Positions 54,418-62,601 of a stretch of DNA of 64,000 bases are shown here, one piece after another. The notes under the pieces were generated by a model. That model was given only the letters and a program-made list of their open reading frames with translations. It was not told the DNA's origin and did not search any database. Numbering within the stretch: position 1 is the stretch's first letter; the number at the start of each line of letters is the position of its first letter. The translations under genes were made by a program, and so were the position numbers. The stretch comes from Ferrimonas lipolytica (GTDB taxonomy: Bacteria > Pseudomonadota > Gammaproteobacteria > Enterobacterales > Shewanellaceae): the NCBI RefSeq assembly GCF_012295575.1, contig NZ_CP051180.1, positions 3,038,001 through 3,102,000 on the forward strand. The letters run 5' to 3'.

Positions 54418-55143
54418 ATGGATAACAAGGCCAAACAAAAGGTCAAACACTGCCAAAGTATTTTGAAAGCAACAACCAAGAAGTTAGCAGCTGAAGATAT
54501 CGTCTTTCACTTTGACTTTACTAACCCACAGGATTGGCTTGGAAGACGCTGGATGCATGGCGTAAAGTCGCGTTCATCTTTGATGTTTAGCTCAGAAAAA
54601 CTGAACCACCTAGTGACAAAAATGCGTAAAAGTATGGTCACAATGAACCCCGATATAATTAGGGCTACAAAGAATCCCGTTCATGTATGGTCACAGAATG
54701 AAACTTTATCAGCGAACAAATTTAAAACCGGACTGTTTAATGAATTAGGATACGAAAAACAAATATCGATTGGTTTTGATTCACCCAAGTTTAGTCAATT
54801 ACGAAGCTCATTCTGTGTCTTTTATGGTTCGGATTGTAATATGCCGGAAACGGAACGATTAGCGTTGTTGCAGAACTCAATGTTGGACTTAGAGCTATTG
54901 TCATCTCACCTTAGTATGTTAGGTGTTCTTAATAGCCCGGTTGAAGACTATGGCTTGTTAAAAGCACCAACAGTGGCCGTTATTCGTAACGTAGCGAAAG
55001 GATATTCTCGAAATCAATTATCTACAATCCACTCAATGTCAGCTCGTGGTATCGATTATCACATCGAAAAAGCCAGATTAACTCTCGGTGCCAACAATAG
55101 TGCGAGCTTGGTAGATAAAGCGCATGAAATGATGCTGATTTGA
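54418..55143 (+). CDS. LuxR-type transcriptional regulator (divergent, orphan)
   Basis: This 241-residue protein ends in a LuxR/FixJ-type HTH (about 180-240). VIRNVAKGYSRNQLSTIHSM, then SARGIDYHIEKARLTLGANN, keeps the pattern of Ala-x-Gly-x-Ser, Ser-x-x-x-Ile-x-x-His and Leu-Gly. The N-terminal half has the size and Trp/Tyr pattern of autoinducer-binding domains but is weakly conserved. No luxI-type synthase gene lies in the window. SD GAGG precedes ATG 54418 (GTG 54409 is an alternative). Its base composition is clearly more AT-rich than its neighbours, suggesting acquisition by transfer. Repeat copy E lies 47 bases downstream. Confidence 0.7.
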   Translation: MDNKAKQKVKHCQSILKATTKKLAAEDIVFHFDFTNPQDWLGRRWMHGVKSRSSLMFSSEKLNHLVTKMRKSMVTMNPDIIRATKNPVHVWSQNETLSANKFKTGLFNELGYEKQISIGFDSPKFSQLRSSFCVFYGSDCNMPETERLALLQNSMLDLELLSSHLSMLGVLNSPVEDYGLLKAPTVAVIRNVAKGYSRNQLSTIHSMSARGIDYHIEKARLTLGANNSASLVDKAHEMMLI

Positions 55144-55190
55144 CAGCATCAGCACTGCCCCCTCCAACGTCGATAATTTATTAAAGAAAA

Positions 55191-55481
55191 GGCTGTGTAC
55201 CAACTAAGTGTTGTTCTTTCCAATGCTGCTAAAGCACCGGCTAGGTGAGTGTTGATACAAAGGGTAAAGCACTACTGCCGTTGATCTGTTGCCGCATTGG
55301 AGCAGTCCAGCCAAGCGTTTTGGACTGCGAGCTAAGGCAAGGGGGATTCCAAAGGGAGCGAAGCTCACCCTAATGCATACAAGAATGTACCGTCGCCACC
55401 GCGACATAACCCCTTAAAAGCACCGCAATCGGTGACGCCGAAGGCTTGATAGAAACCTCAACACTTAACTGTGACACAGCC
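55191..55481 (+). mobile_element. MITE-like repeat, copy E
   Basis: This 291-bp copy shows the clearest ends: GGCTGTGT at the left and ACACAGCC at the right, with the inverted homology continuing over about 25 bases (TAAGTGTTG shared). The flanks AAAGAAAA (55183-55190 and 55482-55489) are a perfect 8-bp duplication. The right flank is the T-tract side of the ssb terminator. It belongs to the B/D/E subfamily. The 67-codon open frame inside it is not in the same frame as those in other copies. Confidence 0.92.
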
Positions 55482-55508
55482 AAAGAAAAGCCCAGCAATG
55501 CTGGGCTT
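55482..55508 (-). terminator. Terminator after ssb
   Basis: AAGCCCAGC and GCTGGGCTT pair around AAT; on the minus strand the stem is followed by TTTTCTTT. Repeat copy E is inserted right at the end of this U-tract, whose AAAGAAAA was duplicated. Confidence 0.85.
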
Positions 55509-55546
55509 CAATGTCATTAATTGACCTGTTCAGGCGCAGGTAAGTG

Positions 55547-56218
55547 CTAAAACGGGATATCGTCGTCCCAGCCTTCATCCATTTCAGGAGTGAAGCTTTT
55601 CGCTGGCTGCTGTGCTGGCGCTTGTTGCTGAGCCGGCGCTGGACGAGACTGCTGTTGCTGCTGTGGAGCAGACTGTTGAGCTGGCGCTTGCTGTTGAAAA
55701 CCACCCTGGTTTTGGTTTTGATTAAAACCACCACCTTGCTGCTGGCCACCTTGGTTCTGATTAAAACCACCGCCTTGCTGCTGTTGACCGCCTTGGAAGC
55801 CGCCTTGGTTTTGGTTCTGATTAAAGCTGCCACCTTGCTGCTGACCGCCTTGGAAGCCACCACCTTGTTGACCACCGCGAGAATCCAGCATCTCCATGGT
55901 GCCACGCATATCAACAATCACTTCAGTGGTGTAACGGTCGTTACCGTTTTGATCTTGCCACTTACGGGTTTGCAGTTTGCCTTCCAGGTAAACTTTAGAA
56001 CCTTTTTTCAGGTAGTTACCTGCAACTTCGGCCAAGCCACCAAACATTGATACATTGTGCCACTCAGTACGCTCTTGACGTTGACCCTGCTGATCTTTCC
56101 AAGACTCAGAAGTTGCCAATGTCAGGTTTGCTACTGCTTTACCATTTGGCATGTAACGTACTTCTGGATCCTTACCCAGATTACCTACCAAGATAACTTT
56201 GTTGATGCCGCCGGCCAT
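55547..56218 (-). CDS. ssb: Single-stranded DNA-binding protein
   Basis: This 223-residue protein has an N-terminal OB fold (residues 1-110; [20 protein letters not shown]) and a long Gln/Gly/Asn-rich linker (about 115-205) with tandem [11 protein letters not shown]- and FNQNQNQGG-type units. The C-terminal tip DDDIPF recruits repair and replication proteins. ATG 56218 (MAGGINKV) is chosen over an in-frame start at 56230 because a GGAGAGAACG site precedes it. The linker is longer than in E. coli Ssb (178 residues). No LexA-type site was seen upstream. Confidence 0.96.
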   Translation of the reverse strand: MAGGINKVILVGNLGKDPEVRYMPNGKAVANLTLATSESWKDQQGQRQERTEWHNVSMFGGLAEVAGNYLKKGSKVYLEGKLQTRKWQDQNGNDRYTTEVIVDMRGTMEMLDSRGGQQGGGFQGGQQQGGSFNQNQNQGGFQGGQQQQGGGFNQNQGGQQQGGGFNQNQNQGGFQQQAPAQQSAPQQQQQSRPAPAQQQAPAQQPAKSFTPEMDEGWDDDIPF

Positions 56219-56277
56219 CGTTCTCTCCACACTTAATTTGATCCGCTCAATTTACCACATGCTGTTGCTCAGCACAC

Positions 56278-56964
56278 TCATTGGCTGGTGTTCAATTCAA
56301 ACTGTTTTTTCGCATGCGCTTCATCTTTCCACCGCGCTGTGATGTCACTACTAGGACAACTCAACTCGGCATTAACTAGCCGTTGCGGATTGCTGTTGAA
56401 GTGTTTGGGGTTGGCGTCAAACAGCGCCATCATCATGCCATAACGACCTAAACCATATGGTACAGCTAAGCGGTTCGCCCCGCGCCACAAGCTTTCTCCG
56501 GCCGCTAGGTGGCACTGCTCGGACTTAGTTGCCACAGCTGGTTGAGCCACAACAACAGCTGTGGCTTTGCTGTTAGTAACAGGCACCTGCTTAGCCGAAG
56601 CAGCATGGCTCAATGGCTGCACCGATTGAATGACATGAGCGGCGGTAAGCTTAAAGCGACCAAGGGCATCGTCTTTACTGTCCAATAAGGTGCTCACCAG
56701 TAATTCAGCGTCGCCGGTTAAGGCTCCCTCGCTATCTAAGCGCATCATAAACTGACCTTCGGGCCGGCCCGTTAACGGTTTTACCGTGCCTTGCTGCACC
56801 AGATAGAAGCGCAGTTTGCCAAAGCTGGCTTGGTCCGCCACCACATTGACGTAGATCCATGTCATTCGCTGTCCAGACTGCTCGATGCGATTCACACTAA
56901 GGTGATCGACCTTGGCAATCGCGACACTACTGAACAGCAATAGCAGCAACCACAAGCACCGCAT
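56278..56964 (-). CDS. FimV/LysM-like periplasmic protein
   Basis: This 228-residue protein has a signal peptide (CLWLLLLLFSSVAIA). A beta-rich domain comes next (DHLSVNRIEQSGQRMTWIYV), then a Ser/Ala/Val linker with paralogous VxxQPAV runs. A C-terminal domain resembles FimV/HubP LysM-type segments: CHLAAGESLWRGANRL and MMALFDANPKHFNSNPQRL. Such domains bind peptidoglycan. The start has AAGGAGAG upstream. A terminator separates it from the MFS gene, and it lies 59 bases before ssb on the same strand. The function is not known; a cell-wall role is inferred. Confidence 0.65.
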   Translation of the reverse strand: MRCLWLLLLLFSSVAIAKVDHLSVNRIEQSGQRMTWIYVNVVADQASFGKLRFYLVQQGTVKPLTGRPEGQFMMRLDSEGALTGDAELLVSTLLDSKDDALGRFKLTAAHVIQSVQPLSHAASAKQVPVTNSKATAVVVAQPAVATKSEQCHLAAGESLWRGANRLAVPYGLGRYGMMMALFDANPKHFNSNPQRLVNAELSCPSSDITARWKDEAHAKKQFELNTSQ

Positions 56965-56995
56965 TTTGTCTCTCCTTAACCGATAATAAAACGAA

Positions 56996-57023
56996 AACAG
57001 CCCAGTGATTAACTGGGCTGTTT
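56996..57023 (-). terminator. Terminator after the YajR-like gene
   Basis: AAACAGCCCAGT and ACTGGGCTGTTT form the stem around a GATTA loop; the minus-strand transcript then reads TTTTCGTTTT. It ends the MFS gene 55 bases after its stop. Confidence 0.85.
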
Positions 57024-57077
57024 GGTCACGTTAGAGAGACAATCTAACGCAGCATTTATTTATCGTAAAACAAATAT

Positions 57078-58457
57078 TTAACCGCTAATGGCAGAACGAG
57101 CTTCGGCAACATCAAAACCGTCCGCGACCTTCAAAAAGGCCGCGTGCTGCTCGGGTACTAAAATCACCTCAACCACCCCCGGCAAAGCCGTTAGCCGAGT
57201 CACAATAGCATCGATTTGGTTTGCTTCTGCATGAGGCACCTCTAAAGTAAGGCTCTTCACCTCTTGCGGGTTTTCCATCTTCAGCATCAGCACAAACCAG
57301 ATGGCGATAATGGCTGCACAAAGGAAAAACACACCAGCAGCGCCCATGGTTTGGAACAAAACTCCACCCAAGACACCACCAGCAAAGGCACCACCAAACT
57401 GCGCCGTAGAGTAGATCCCCATCGCTGAACCTTTGTCGCCCGGCGGGCTAATGCGGGATATCAGGCTAGGCAAAGCAGCTTCTAGGTAATTTAGGCCAGT
57501 GAAGAACAACACGGTACCGATGGCAAGTGCCCAGACCTGGCTGCTACCGGCGCCAAAGGCCAACGTTGCAACGCCCATCACTAGGGTCGCAAGTAGTTGC
57601 AAACCGATAGCAAACAACATTGGTCCACGCGTGGTCTTTTTCTTCACCCCAAAGATGATGATGGGCACCATCAATACAAATGCAATCAACATGCACGGTA
57701 GATACATCTGCCAGTGTTCATCCGCCATCATGCCAGCATCAAGTAGTGCTAGTGGCAGGGCTACAAACAGTGCGGTGATGAGCATGTGCAACACCATAAT
57801 GCTGAAATCTAAGCGCAGCAAATGCGGGTTTTTGAGCATCGCAGCTAACCGCTTTGGTGCCGCCACCAGATCGCCAGAAGGCGCACGCTGAACCGCGTTT
57901 GGCACCAACAGATGCACCACTGCCAATGCCGCCAGCGCCAATACTGACGTCAGTGCAAATAAGCCATTAATCCCTAAGCTTTCCGCCAACAACGGACCTG
58001 CTACCAGCGCAACCGTAAACGACAAACCAATAAAGGAGCCGATAACTGCCATCACTTTGGGCCGTTGTTCATCTCGGGTCAGGTCGGAAGCGAGTGCCAG
58101 TACCGCCGAGGCAATGGCTCCGGCCCCTTGCAAGGCTCGACCAACGGCCACCATGTAGATGGAGTCTGCCATTGCCGCGACGACCGAACCGATGGCGAAA
58201 ACAATCAATCCAACAGTAATCACCTTTTTACGGCCGAAGCGGTCAGACGCTAAACCAGCAGGGATCTGCAACAGCGCTTGGGTTAAACCGTAAGCGCCAA
58301 TCGCCAGACCCACCCACAGCGGTGAAAAACCCTGCAGATCTTGGCCATAGGTCGCCAACACCGGCATGATCAAAAACAGGCCAAACATCCGCAGCCCGTA
58401 TACTCCGGCAAGAGAGAATGCCGTTTTCTTTTCGGTTGGATTTAGTCCCTGACTCAC
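57078..58457 (-). CDS. MFS transporter, YajR-like with C-terminal YAM domain
   Basis: This 459-residue protein has 12 helices and the MFS motif A-like GLASDRFGRKKVITVGLIVF after helix 2. A cytoplasmic C-terminal domain follows (about 390-459; SLTLEVPHAEANQIDAIVTR), a ferredoxin-like YAM fold as in E. coli YajR. It is a proton-driven exporter of unknown substrate. It faces away from uvrA with a 209-base shared promoter region. The N-terminal SQGLNPTEKKTAFSLAGVYG is typical of this subfamily. Confidence 0.9.
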   Translation of the reverse strand: MSQGLNPTEKKTAFSLAGVYGLRMFGLFLIMPVLATYGQDLQGFSPLWVGLAIGAYGLTQALLQIPAGLASDRFGRKKVITVGLIVFAIGSVVAAMADSIYMVAVGRALQGAGAIASAVLALASDLTRDEQRPKVMAVIGSFIGLSFTVALVAGPLLAESLGINGLFALTSVLALAALAVVHLLVPNAVQRAPSGDLVAAPKRLAAMLKNPHLLRLDFSIMVLHMLITALFVALPLALLDAGMMADEHWQMYLPCMLIAFVLMVPIIIFGVKKKTTRGPMLFAIGLQLLATLVMGVATLAFGAGSSQVWALAIGTVLFFTGLNYLEAALPSLISRISPPGDKGSAMGIYSTAQFGGAFAGGVLGGVLFQTMGAAGVFFLCAAIIAIWFVLMLKMENPQEVKSLTLEVPHAEANQIDAIVTRLTALPGVVEVILVPEQHAAFLKVADGFDVAEARSAISG

Positions 58458-58666
58458 CCATCGCTCCTAACACGTAGCAATCACATTCAATTATGGACGG
58501 CAGTGTATCAAAACCGCCCAGACTACTGTCGCTAATATTATTGGTGCCGTGAACCTTACGTAATCAGTCAGGTATTATTGCGATCTGGATCTGAGTTTTG
58601 ACAACGGTGCCGCAACTGAATAGTTGTGCGATACTGATAAGACTTTGATCTCATTAATGCGGCTCG

Positions 58667-61495
58667 ATGGAAAACATAGAAGTTCGTGGTGCTCGTACCC
58701 ACAACCTAAAAAACGTCAACCTTACTATCCCTCGCGACAAGATGACGGTGATTACCGGTCTGTCTGGTTCGGGTAAATCATCGCTGGCGTTCGACACGCT
58801 CTACGCGGAGGGTCAGCGGCGTTACGTTGAATCATTATCTGCCTACGCAAGGCAGTTTCTCTCCTTAATGGAAAAGCCTGATGTCGACCACATCGAGGGG
58901 CTGTCGCCGGCAATCTCCATCGAGCAGAAGTCGACCTCGCATAACCCGCGCTCTACCGTCGGAACCATTACTGAGATCTATGATTACCTGCGCTTACTCT
59001 ACGCTCGCGTCGGTGAGCCTCGTTGCCCAACCCACCACGAGCCGTTAGCAGCGCAAACCGTTAGTCAGATGGTAGATAAGGTGTTGAACCTACCCCAAGG
59101 CAGCAAACAGATGTTGCTGGCACCGGTCATCAACGACCGTAAAGGTGAACACCTTAAGTTATTAGAAAGCTTGGCTGCGCAAGGTTATATCCGCGCCCGT
59201 ATTGATGGCGAAGTGTGCGATCTGTCCGATCCACCTACGCTTGAGCTACACGTTAAGCACACCATCGAGGTAGTGATCGATCGGTTTAAGGTGCGTGATG
59301 ATCTCCACCAACGTTTGGCCGAGTCATTTGAAACCGCACTAGAGATGTCAGGTGGGGTCGCCACGGTGGCATCAATGGATGACGATGGTAGCGAACCGCT
59401 GCTGTTCTCAGCTAACTTCGCCTGCCCAATCTGTGGTTACTCAATGGCCGAGCTAGAGCCACGGATATTTTCGTTCAACAACCCTGCCGGTGCCTGCGCC
59501 ACCTGTGATGGTCTTGGTATTCAGCAGTTCTTCGATGAAGAGCGAGTGGTTACAAACTCTGATCTATCTCTGGCAGGCGGGTGTATTCGCGGTTGGGACC
59601 GGCGCAACTTCTACTACTACCAGATGCTATTGAGTTTGGCTGAGCACTACAGCTTCGATATTGAAACACCGTGGCATGAGTTGCCAAAGAAGATCCAAAA
59701 ATTGGTGTTAGAGGGCTCTGGGCGCGAAAGCATCAGCTTTAAATACAACAACGACCGTGGCGATACGGTGATCCGCAAACACCCGTTTGAGGGCATTCTC
59801 AATAACCTCAACCGCCGCTACAAAGACACCGAATCCAACACTGTGCGTGAAGAGTTATCGAAATACATTTCGACCAGCTCCTGTCGCAGTTGTGGTGGTT
59901 CCCGCCTGCGCGAGGAAGCCCGCAACGTCTTTGTTGGTGAAACCCCACTGCCACAGTTAACTGAGTGGTCAATTGGCGCCGCCAGCGATTGGTTTGCCGC
60001 ATTAGAGTTCGAAGGGCAAAAGGCCAAGATTGCCGACAAAATCTTAAAAGAGATCCAAGACCGCTTGGGTTTCTTGGTTAACGTTGGCTTGAACTACCTC
60101 ACCCTCTCCCGTTCGGCGGACACCCTCTCTGGCGGTGAGGCACAGCGTATTCGCTTAGCCAGTCAGATTGGTGCCGGCTTAGTCGGGGTAATGTATGTCT
60201 TAGACGAACCCTCTATTGGTCTGCATCAGCGCGATAATGAGCGCTTACTTGGCACCCTCGAACATCTGCGCGATTTGGGCAACACCGTGCTGGTGGTTGA
60301 GCACGACGAAGACGCCATCCGCGCCGCCGATCATATCATCGACATTGGCCCTGGCGCTGGGGTTCACGGTGGTGAGGTGGTGGCCGAAGGTAGCTTGCAA
60401 GATATCCTCGCAAGTGAGGAATCACTTACTGGCCAATACCTATCTGGCCGTAAACAGATTGAGATCCCCGCGGCGCGAACGCCGAATAACCCAGAGCAAC
60501 AGATCAAGCTATTTGGCGCCAGTGGTAACAACCTAAAGAATGTCGATCTGAGCATCCCTTGTGGTTTGATGACCTGCGTAACTGGTGTTTCCGGTTCCGG
60601 TAAGTCGACGCTAATTAACGATACGTTCTACAAGATTGCCCATATCGATCTCAATGGCGCCACCGTCGATGAACCAGCGCCTTACAACAAGATAGAGGGG
60701 ATGGATTTATGCGACAAAGTGGTCGACATCGATCAAAGCCCGATTGGTCGTACCCCGCGCTCCAACCCCGCCACCTACACGGGGATCTTCACCCCAATTC
60801 GAGAACTGTTTGCCGCCACCCATGAATCGCGCTCCCGCGGTTACAAACCGGGTCGGTTCTCGTTCAACGTTAAAGGCGGTCGTTGTGAAGCCTGTCAGGG
60901 CGATGGCGTGATTAAGGTAGAGATGCATTTCCTACCAGATGTGTACGTGCCTTGTGACCAATGTAAGGGCAAACGCTACAACCGCGAGACCCTTGAGGTG
61001 ATGTATAAAGGCAAGTCGATTCATCAAGTGTTAGAGATGACAGTTGAAGAGGCCAATGAGTTCTTCCAACCAGTGCCAGCCATTGCCCGCAAGCTCAGTA
61101 CCCTAATGGATGTTGGCCTGTCGTACATCCGCTTAGGTCAAGCGGCAACCACCCTCTCCGGCGGTGAGGCGCAACGAGTTAAGCTGGCGAAAGAGCTGTC
61201 AAAACGCGATACCGGTAAAACCCTCTACATTTTGGATGAGCCAACCACTGGCCTGCACTTTAAAGATATCCAAATGTTGTTGGACGTACTGCATCGGCTG
61301 CGTGATCATGGCAATACTGTAGTGGTAATTGAACACAACCTCGATGTGATAAAAACCGCCGACTGGATCGTCGATTTAGGCCCAGAAGGTGGCTCCGGCG
61401 GCGGCCAGATCTTAGTAACTGGCACCCCAGAGGAAGTAGCCGAGTGTAAAGAGTCTCATACCGCACGATTCTTAAAGCCGCTGCTTAGGGGCTAA
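58667..61495 (+). CDS. uvrA: Excinuclease ABC subunit A
   Basis: This 942-residue DNA damage-recognition ATPase of nucleotide-excision repair has both ABC modules: Walker [17 protein letters not shown] near residue 31 and [16 protein letters not shown] near residue 640. The signatures [16 protein letters not shown] and [16 protein letters not shown] are present. Three zinc sites are visible (CPICG with [20 protein letters not shown] with CDQCKGKR). Full length. No Shine-Dalgarno stands out before ATG 58667. No LexA box was found upstream, unlike E. coli. A strong terminator follows. Confidence 0.98.
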   Translation: MENIEVRGARTHNLKNVNLTIPRDKMTVITGLSGSGKSSLAFDTLYAEGQRRYVESLSAYARQFLSLMEKPDVDHIEGLSPAISIEQKSTSHNPRSTVGTITEIYDYLRLLYARVGEPRCPTHHEPLAAQTVSQMVDKVLNLPQGSKQMLLAPVINDRKGEHLKLLESLAAQGYIRARIDGEVCDLSDPPTLELHVKHTIEVVIDRFKVRDDLHQRLAESFETALEMSGGVATVASMDDDGSEPLLFSANFACPICGYSMAELEPRIFSFNNPAGACATCDGLGIQQFFDEERVVTNSDLSLAGGCIRGWDRRNFYYYQMLLSLAEHYSFDIETPWHELPKKIQKLVLEGSGRESISFKYNNDRGDTVIRKHPFEGILNNLNRRYKDTESNTVREELSKYISTSSCRSCGGSRLREEARNVFVGETPLPQLTEWSIGAASDWFAALEFEGQKAKIADKILKEIQDRLGFLVNVGLNYLTLSRSADTLSGGEAQRIRLASQIGAGLVGVMYVLDEPSIGLHQRDNERLLGTLEHLRDLGNTVLVVEHDEDAIRAADHIIDIGPGAGVHGGEVVAEGSLQDILASEESLTGQYLSGRKQIEIPAARTPNNPEQQIKLFGASGNNLKNVDLSIPCGLMTCVTGVSGSGKSTLINDTFYKIAHIDLNGATVDEPAPYNKIEGMDLCDKVVDIDQSPIGRTPRSNPATYTGIFTPIRELFAATHESRSRGYKPGRFSFNVKGGRCEACQGDGVIKVEMHFLPDVYVPCDQCKGKRYNRETLEVMYKGKSIHQVLEMTVEEANEFFQPVPAIARKLSTLMDVGLSYIRLGQAATTLSGGEAQRVKLAKELSKRDTGKTLYILDEPTTGLHFKDIQMLLDVLHRLRDHGNTVVVIEHNLDVIKTADWIVDLGPEGGSGGGQILVTGTPEEVAECKESHTARFLKPLLRG

Positions 61496-61518
61496 TAACT
61501 GCAGGCTATCCAATGCGA

Positions 61519-61550
61519 ACAACAACGGCGCCTTTAGGCGCCGTTGTTGT
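61519..61550 (+). terminator. Terminator after uvrA
   Basis: AACAACGGCGCC and GGCGCCGTTGTT pair perfectly around TTTA, 24 bases after the uvrA stop, and the stem is followed by a T/G stretch. Confidence 0.85.
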
Positions 61551-61610
61551 AGCTGCTGTAATAGTTACCACCAACGCGGCAATGCAAACATTAGCACTAG
61601 TGAAATCCAT

Positions 61611-62393
61611 TCAACCAAGGGCAATTTCAGCGCTAATTTTATCGCACTGTTGCAAGCCATTTAGTCGCTGACAAAATTTGCAGCTTTTATTCTGTTGATA
61701 ATACTTATCAAAAAATAAGTTTATTTTATCCGCTAGTTGACGTAGCTCGCTGGCAGTAAACCGTTGGATCCATTTATATTTATTTAATTGGCCACACAGT
61801 AAGTTAAAAAAAGTCTCGTCGTGTTTACCTAAATATTTTTCATCCATTAGGCCGCTTTCAAAGCTCGACAATATACCCGCTAAGAAAAAGTAGATTGATT
61901 GGGTAACTTCTAAAACTTTATCTGCAGGCTCCAGTAATATCTGTTGCTGTTGCGCCTGCTCAATGTGGTAGTAGTTGCGATGCCAAAATAGGTTTACTCG
62001 CTGCCGGAACGCATTGACCTTATCATCACTGGCAAGCTGCCAGCAGAGGCTGTTAATCGATACACTACGCAAGGTGTTAAAGGTCGGACTTCGTTGCACT
62101 GCGACAAACGAGAACACCGCTGCAAATGCCGCCAGCAACCTTGGCTCTATATCTTTGTTTTTCTCTAAAAAAACCGGCATAAAATTGGAAGTGCAATTGC
62201 GTAAAAACAGGCACACTAGAACATCTTCTTTAGACTTAAAGTGTTTATACAGCACGTGATTAGAGCAACTGGCCAGTTTTGCCATTTCAGCGAATCGAAA
62301 TGACACCAACCCATTCTCGTCGACTAAATCTTCAGCCGCATTCAATAGTTGATCACAATGTAAACGTTCACTGTTGGTATTAGGACAGCGCAT
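61611..62393 (-). CDS. TetR-family transcriptional regulator
   Basis: This 260-residue regulator has an N-terminal HTH (about residues 12-60; SFRFAEMAKLASCSNHVLYK then HF, the usual TetR tail). A helical ligand domain of about 160 residues and an unusual C-terminal Cys cluster (SCKFCQRLNGLQQC) follow. ATG 62393 (MRCPNTNSERL) is preferred to an upstream start at 62456. It diverges from the Tat flavoprotein gene and probably controls it. It is AT-rich compared with uvrA. The Cys cluster suggests metal or redox sensing; that is not shown. Confidence 0.82.
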   Translation of the reverse strand: MRCPNTNSERLHCDQLLNAAEDLVDENGLVSFRFAEMAKLASCSNHVLYKHFKSKEDVLVCLFLRNCTSNFMPVFLEKNKDIEPRLLAAFAAVFSFVAVQRSPTFNTLRSVSINSLCWQLASDDKVNAFRQRVNLFWHRNYYHIEQAQQQQILLEPADKVLEVTQSIYFFLAGILSSFESGLMDEKYLGKHDETFFNLLCGQLNKYKWIQRFTASELRQLADKINLFFDKYYQQNKSCKFCQRLNGLQQCDKISAEIALG

Positions 62394-62474
62394 ATTGTTA
62401 CCCCAATAAAACCTTAACTTTGTCAGTTTAATTTGTTGTTGTCTTGTCACAAACATTATTTATGAGACATCACC

Positions 62475-62486
62475 AAATAATTATTT
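62475..62486. promoter_or_regulatory. Candidate operator in the TetR/flavoprotein intergenic region
   Basis: AAATAATTATTT is a perfect 12-bp palindrome in the middle of the divergent promoter region. It is flanked by two direct copies of CACAAACATT at 62448-62457 and 62498-62507, 50 bases apart. TetR-type repressors typically bind such intergenic palindromes. Confidence 0.35.
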
Positions 62487-62601
62487 CAAACCGCTACCAC
62501 AAACATTTTTTCTAACCAAATATCAGTGTGACACACTTCACAATAGCACCGGGGGTGTTTACCCCAAGATGAATATGAATTAACTAATAGTGAGAATACT
62601 C

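Noticed and set aside
55465-56050. Frames of 150 and 168 codons across ssb
   Set aside because: Shadows of the repetitive ssb linker; the ssb frame has a full OB fold and DDDIPF tip.
58458-58666. LexA/SOS box between the MFS gene and uvrA
   Set aside because: No CTGT-N8-ACAG match on reading the region; the same holds for the ssb upstream region.
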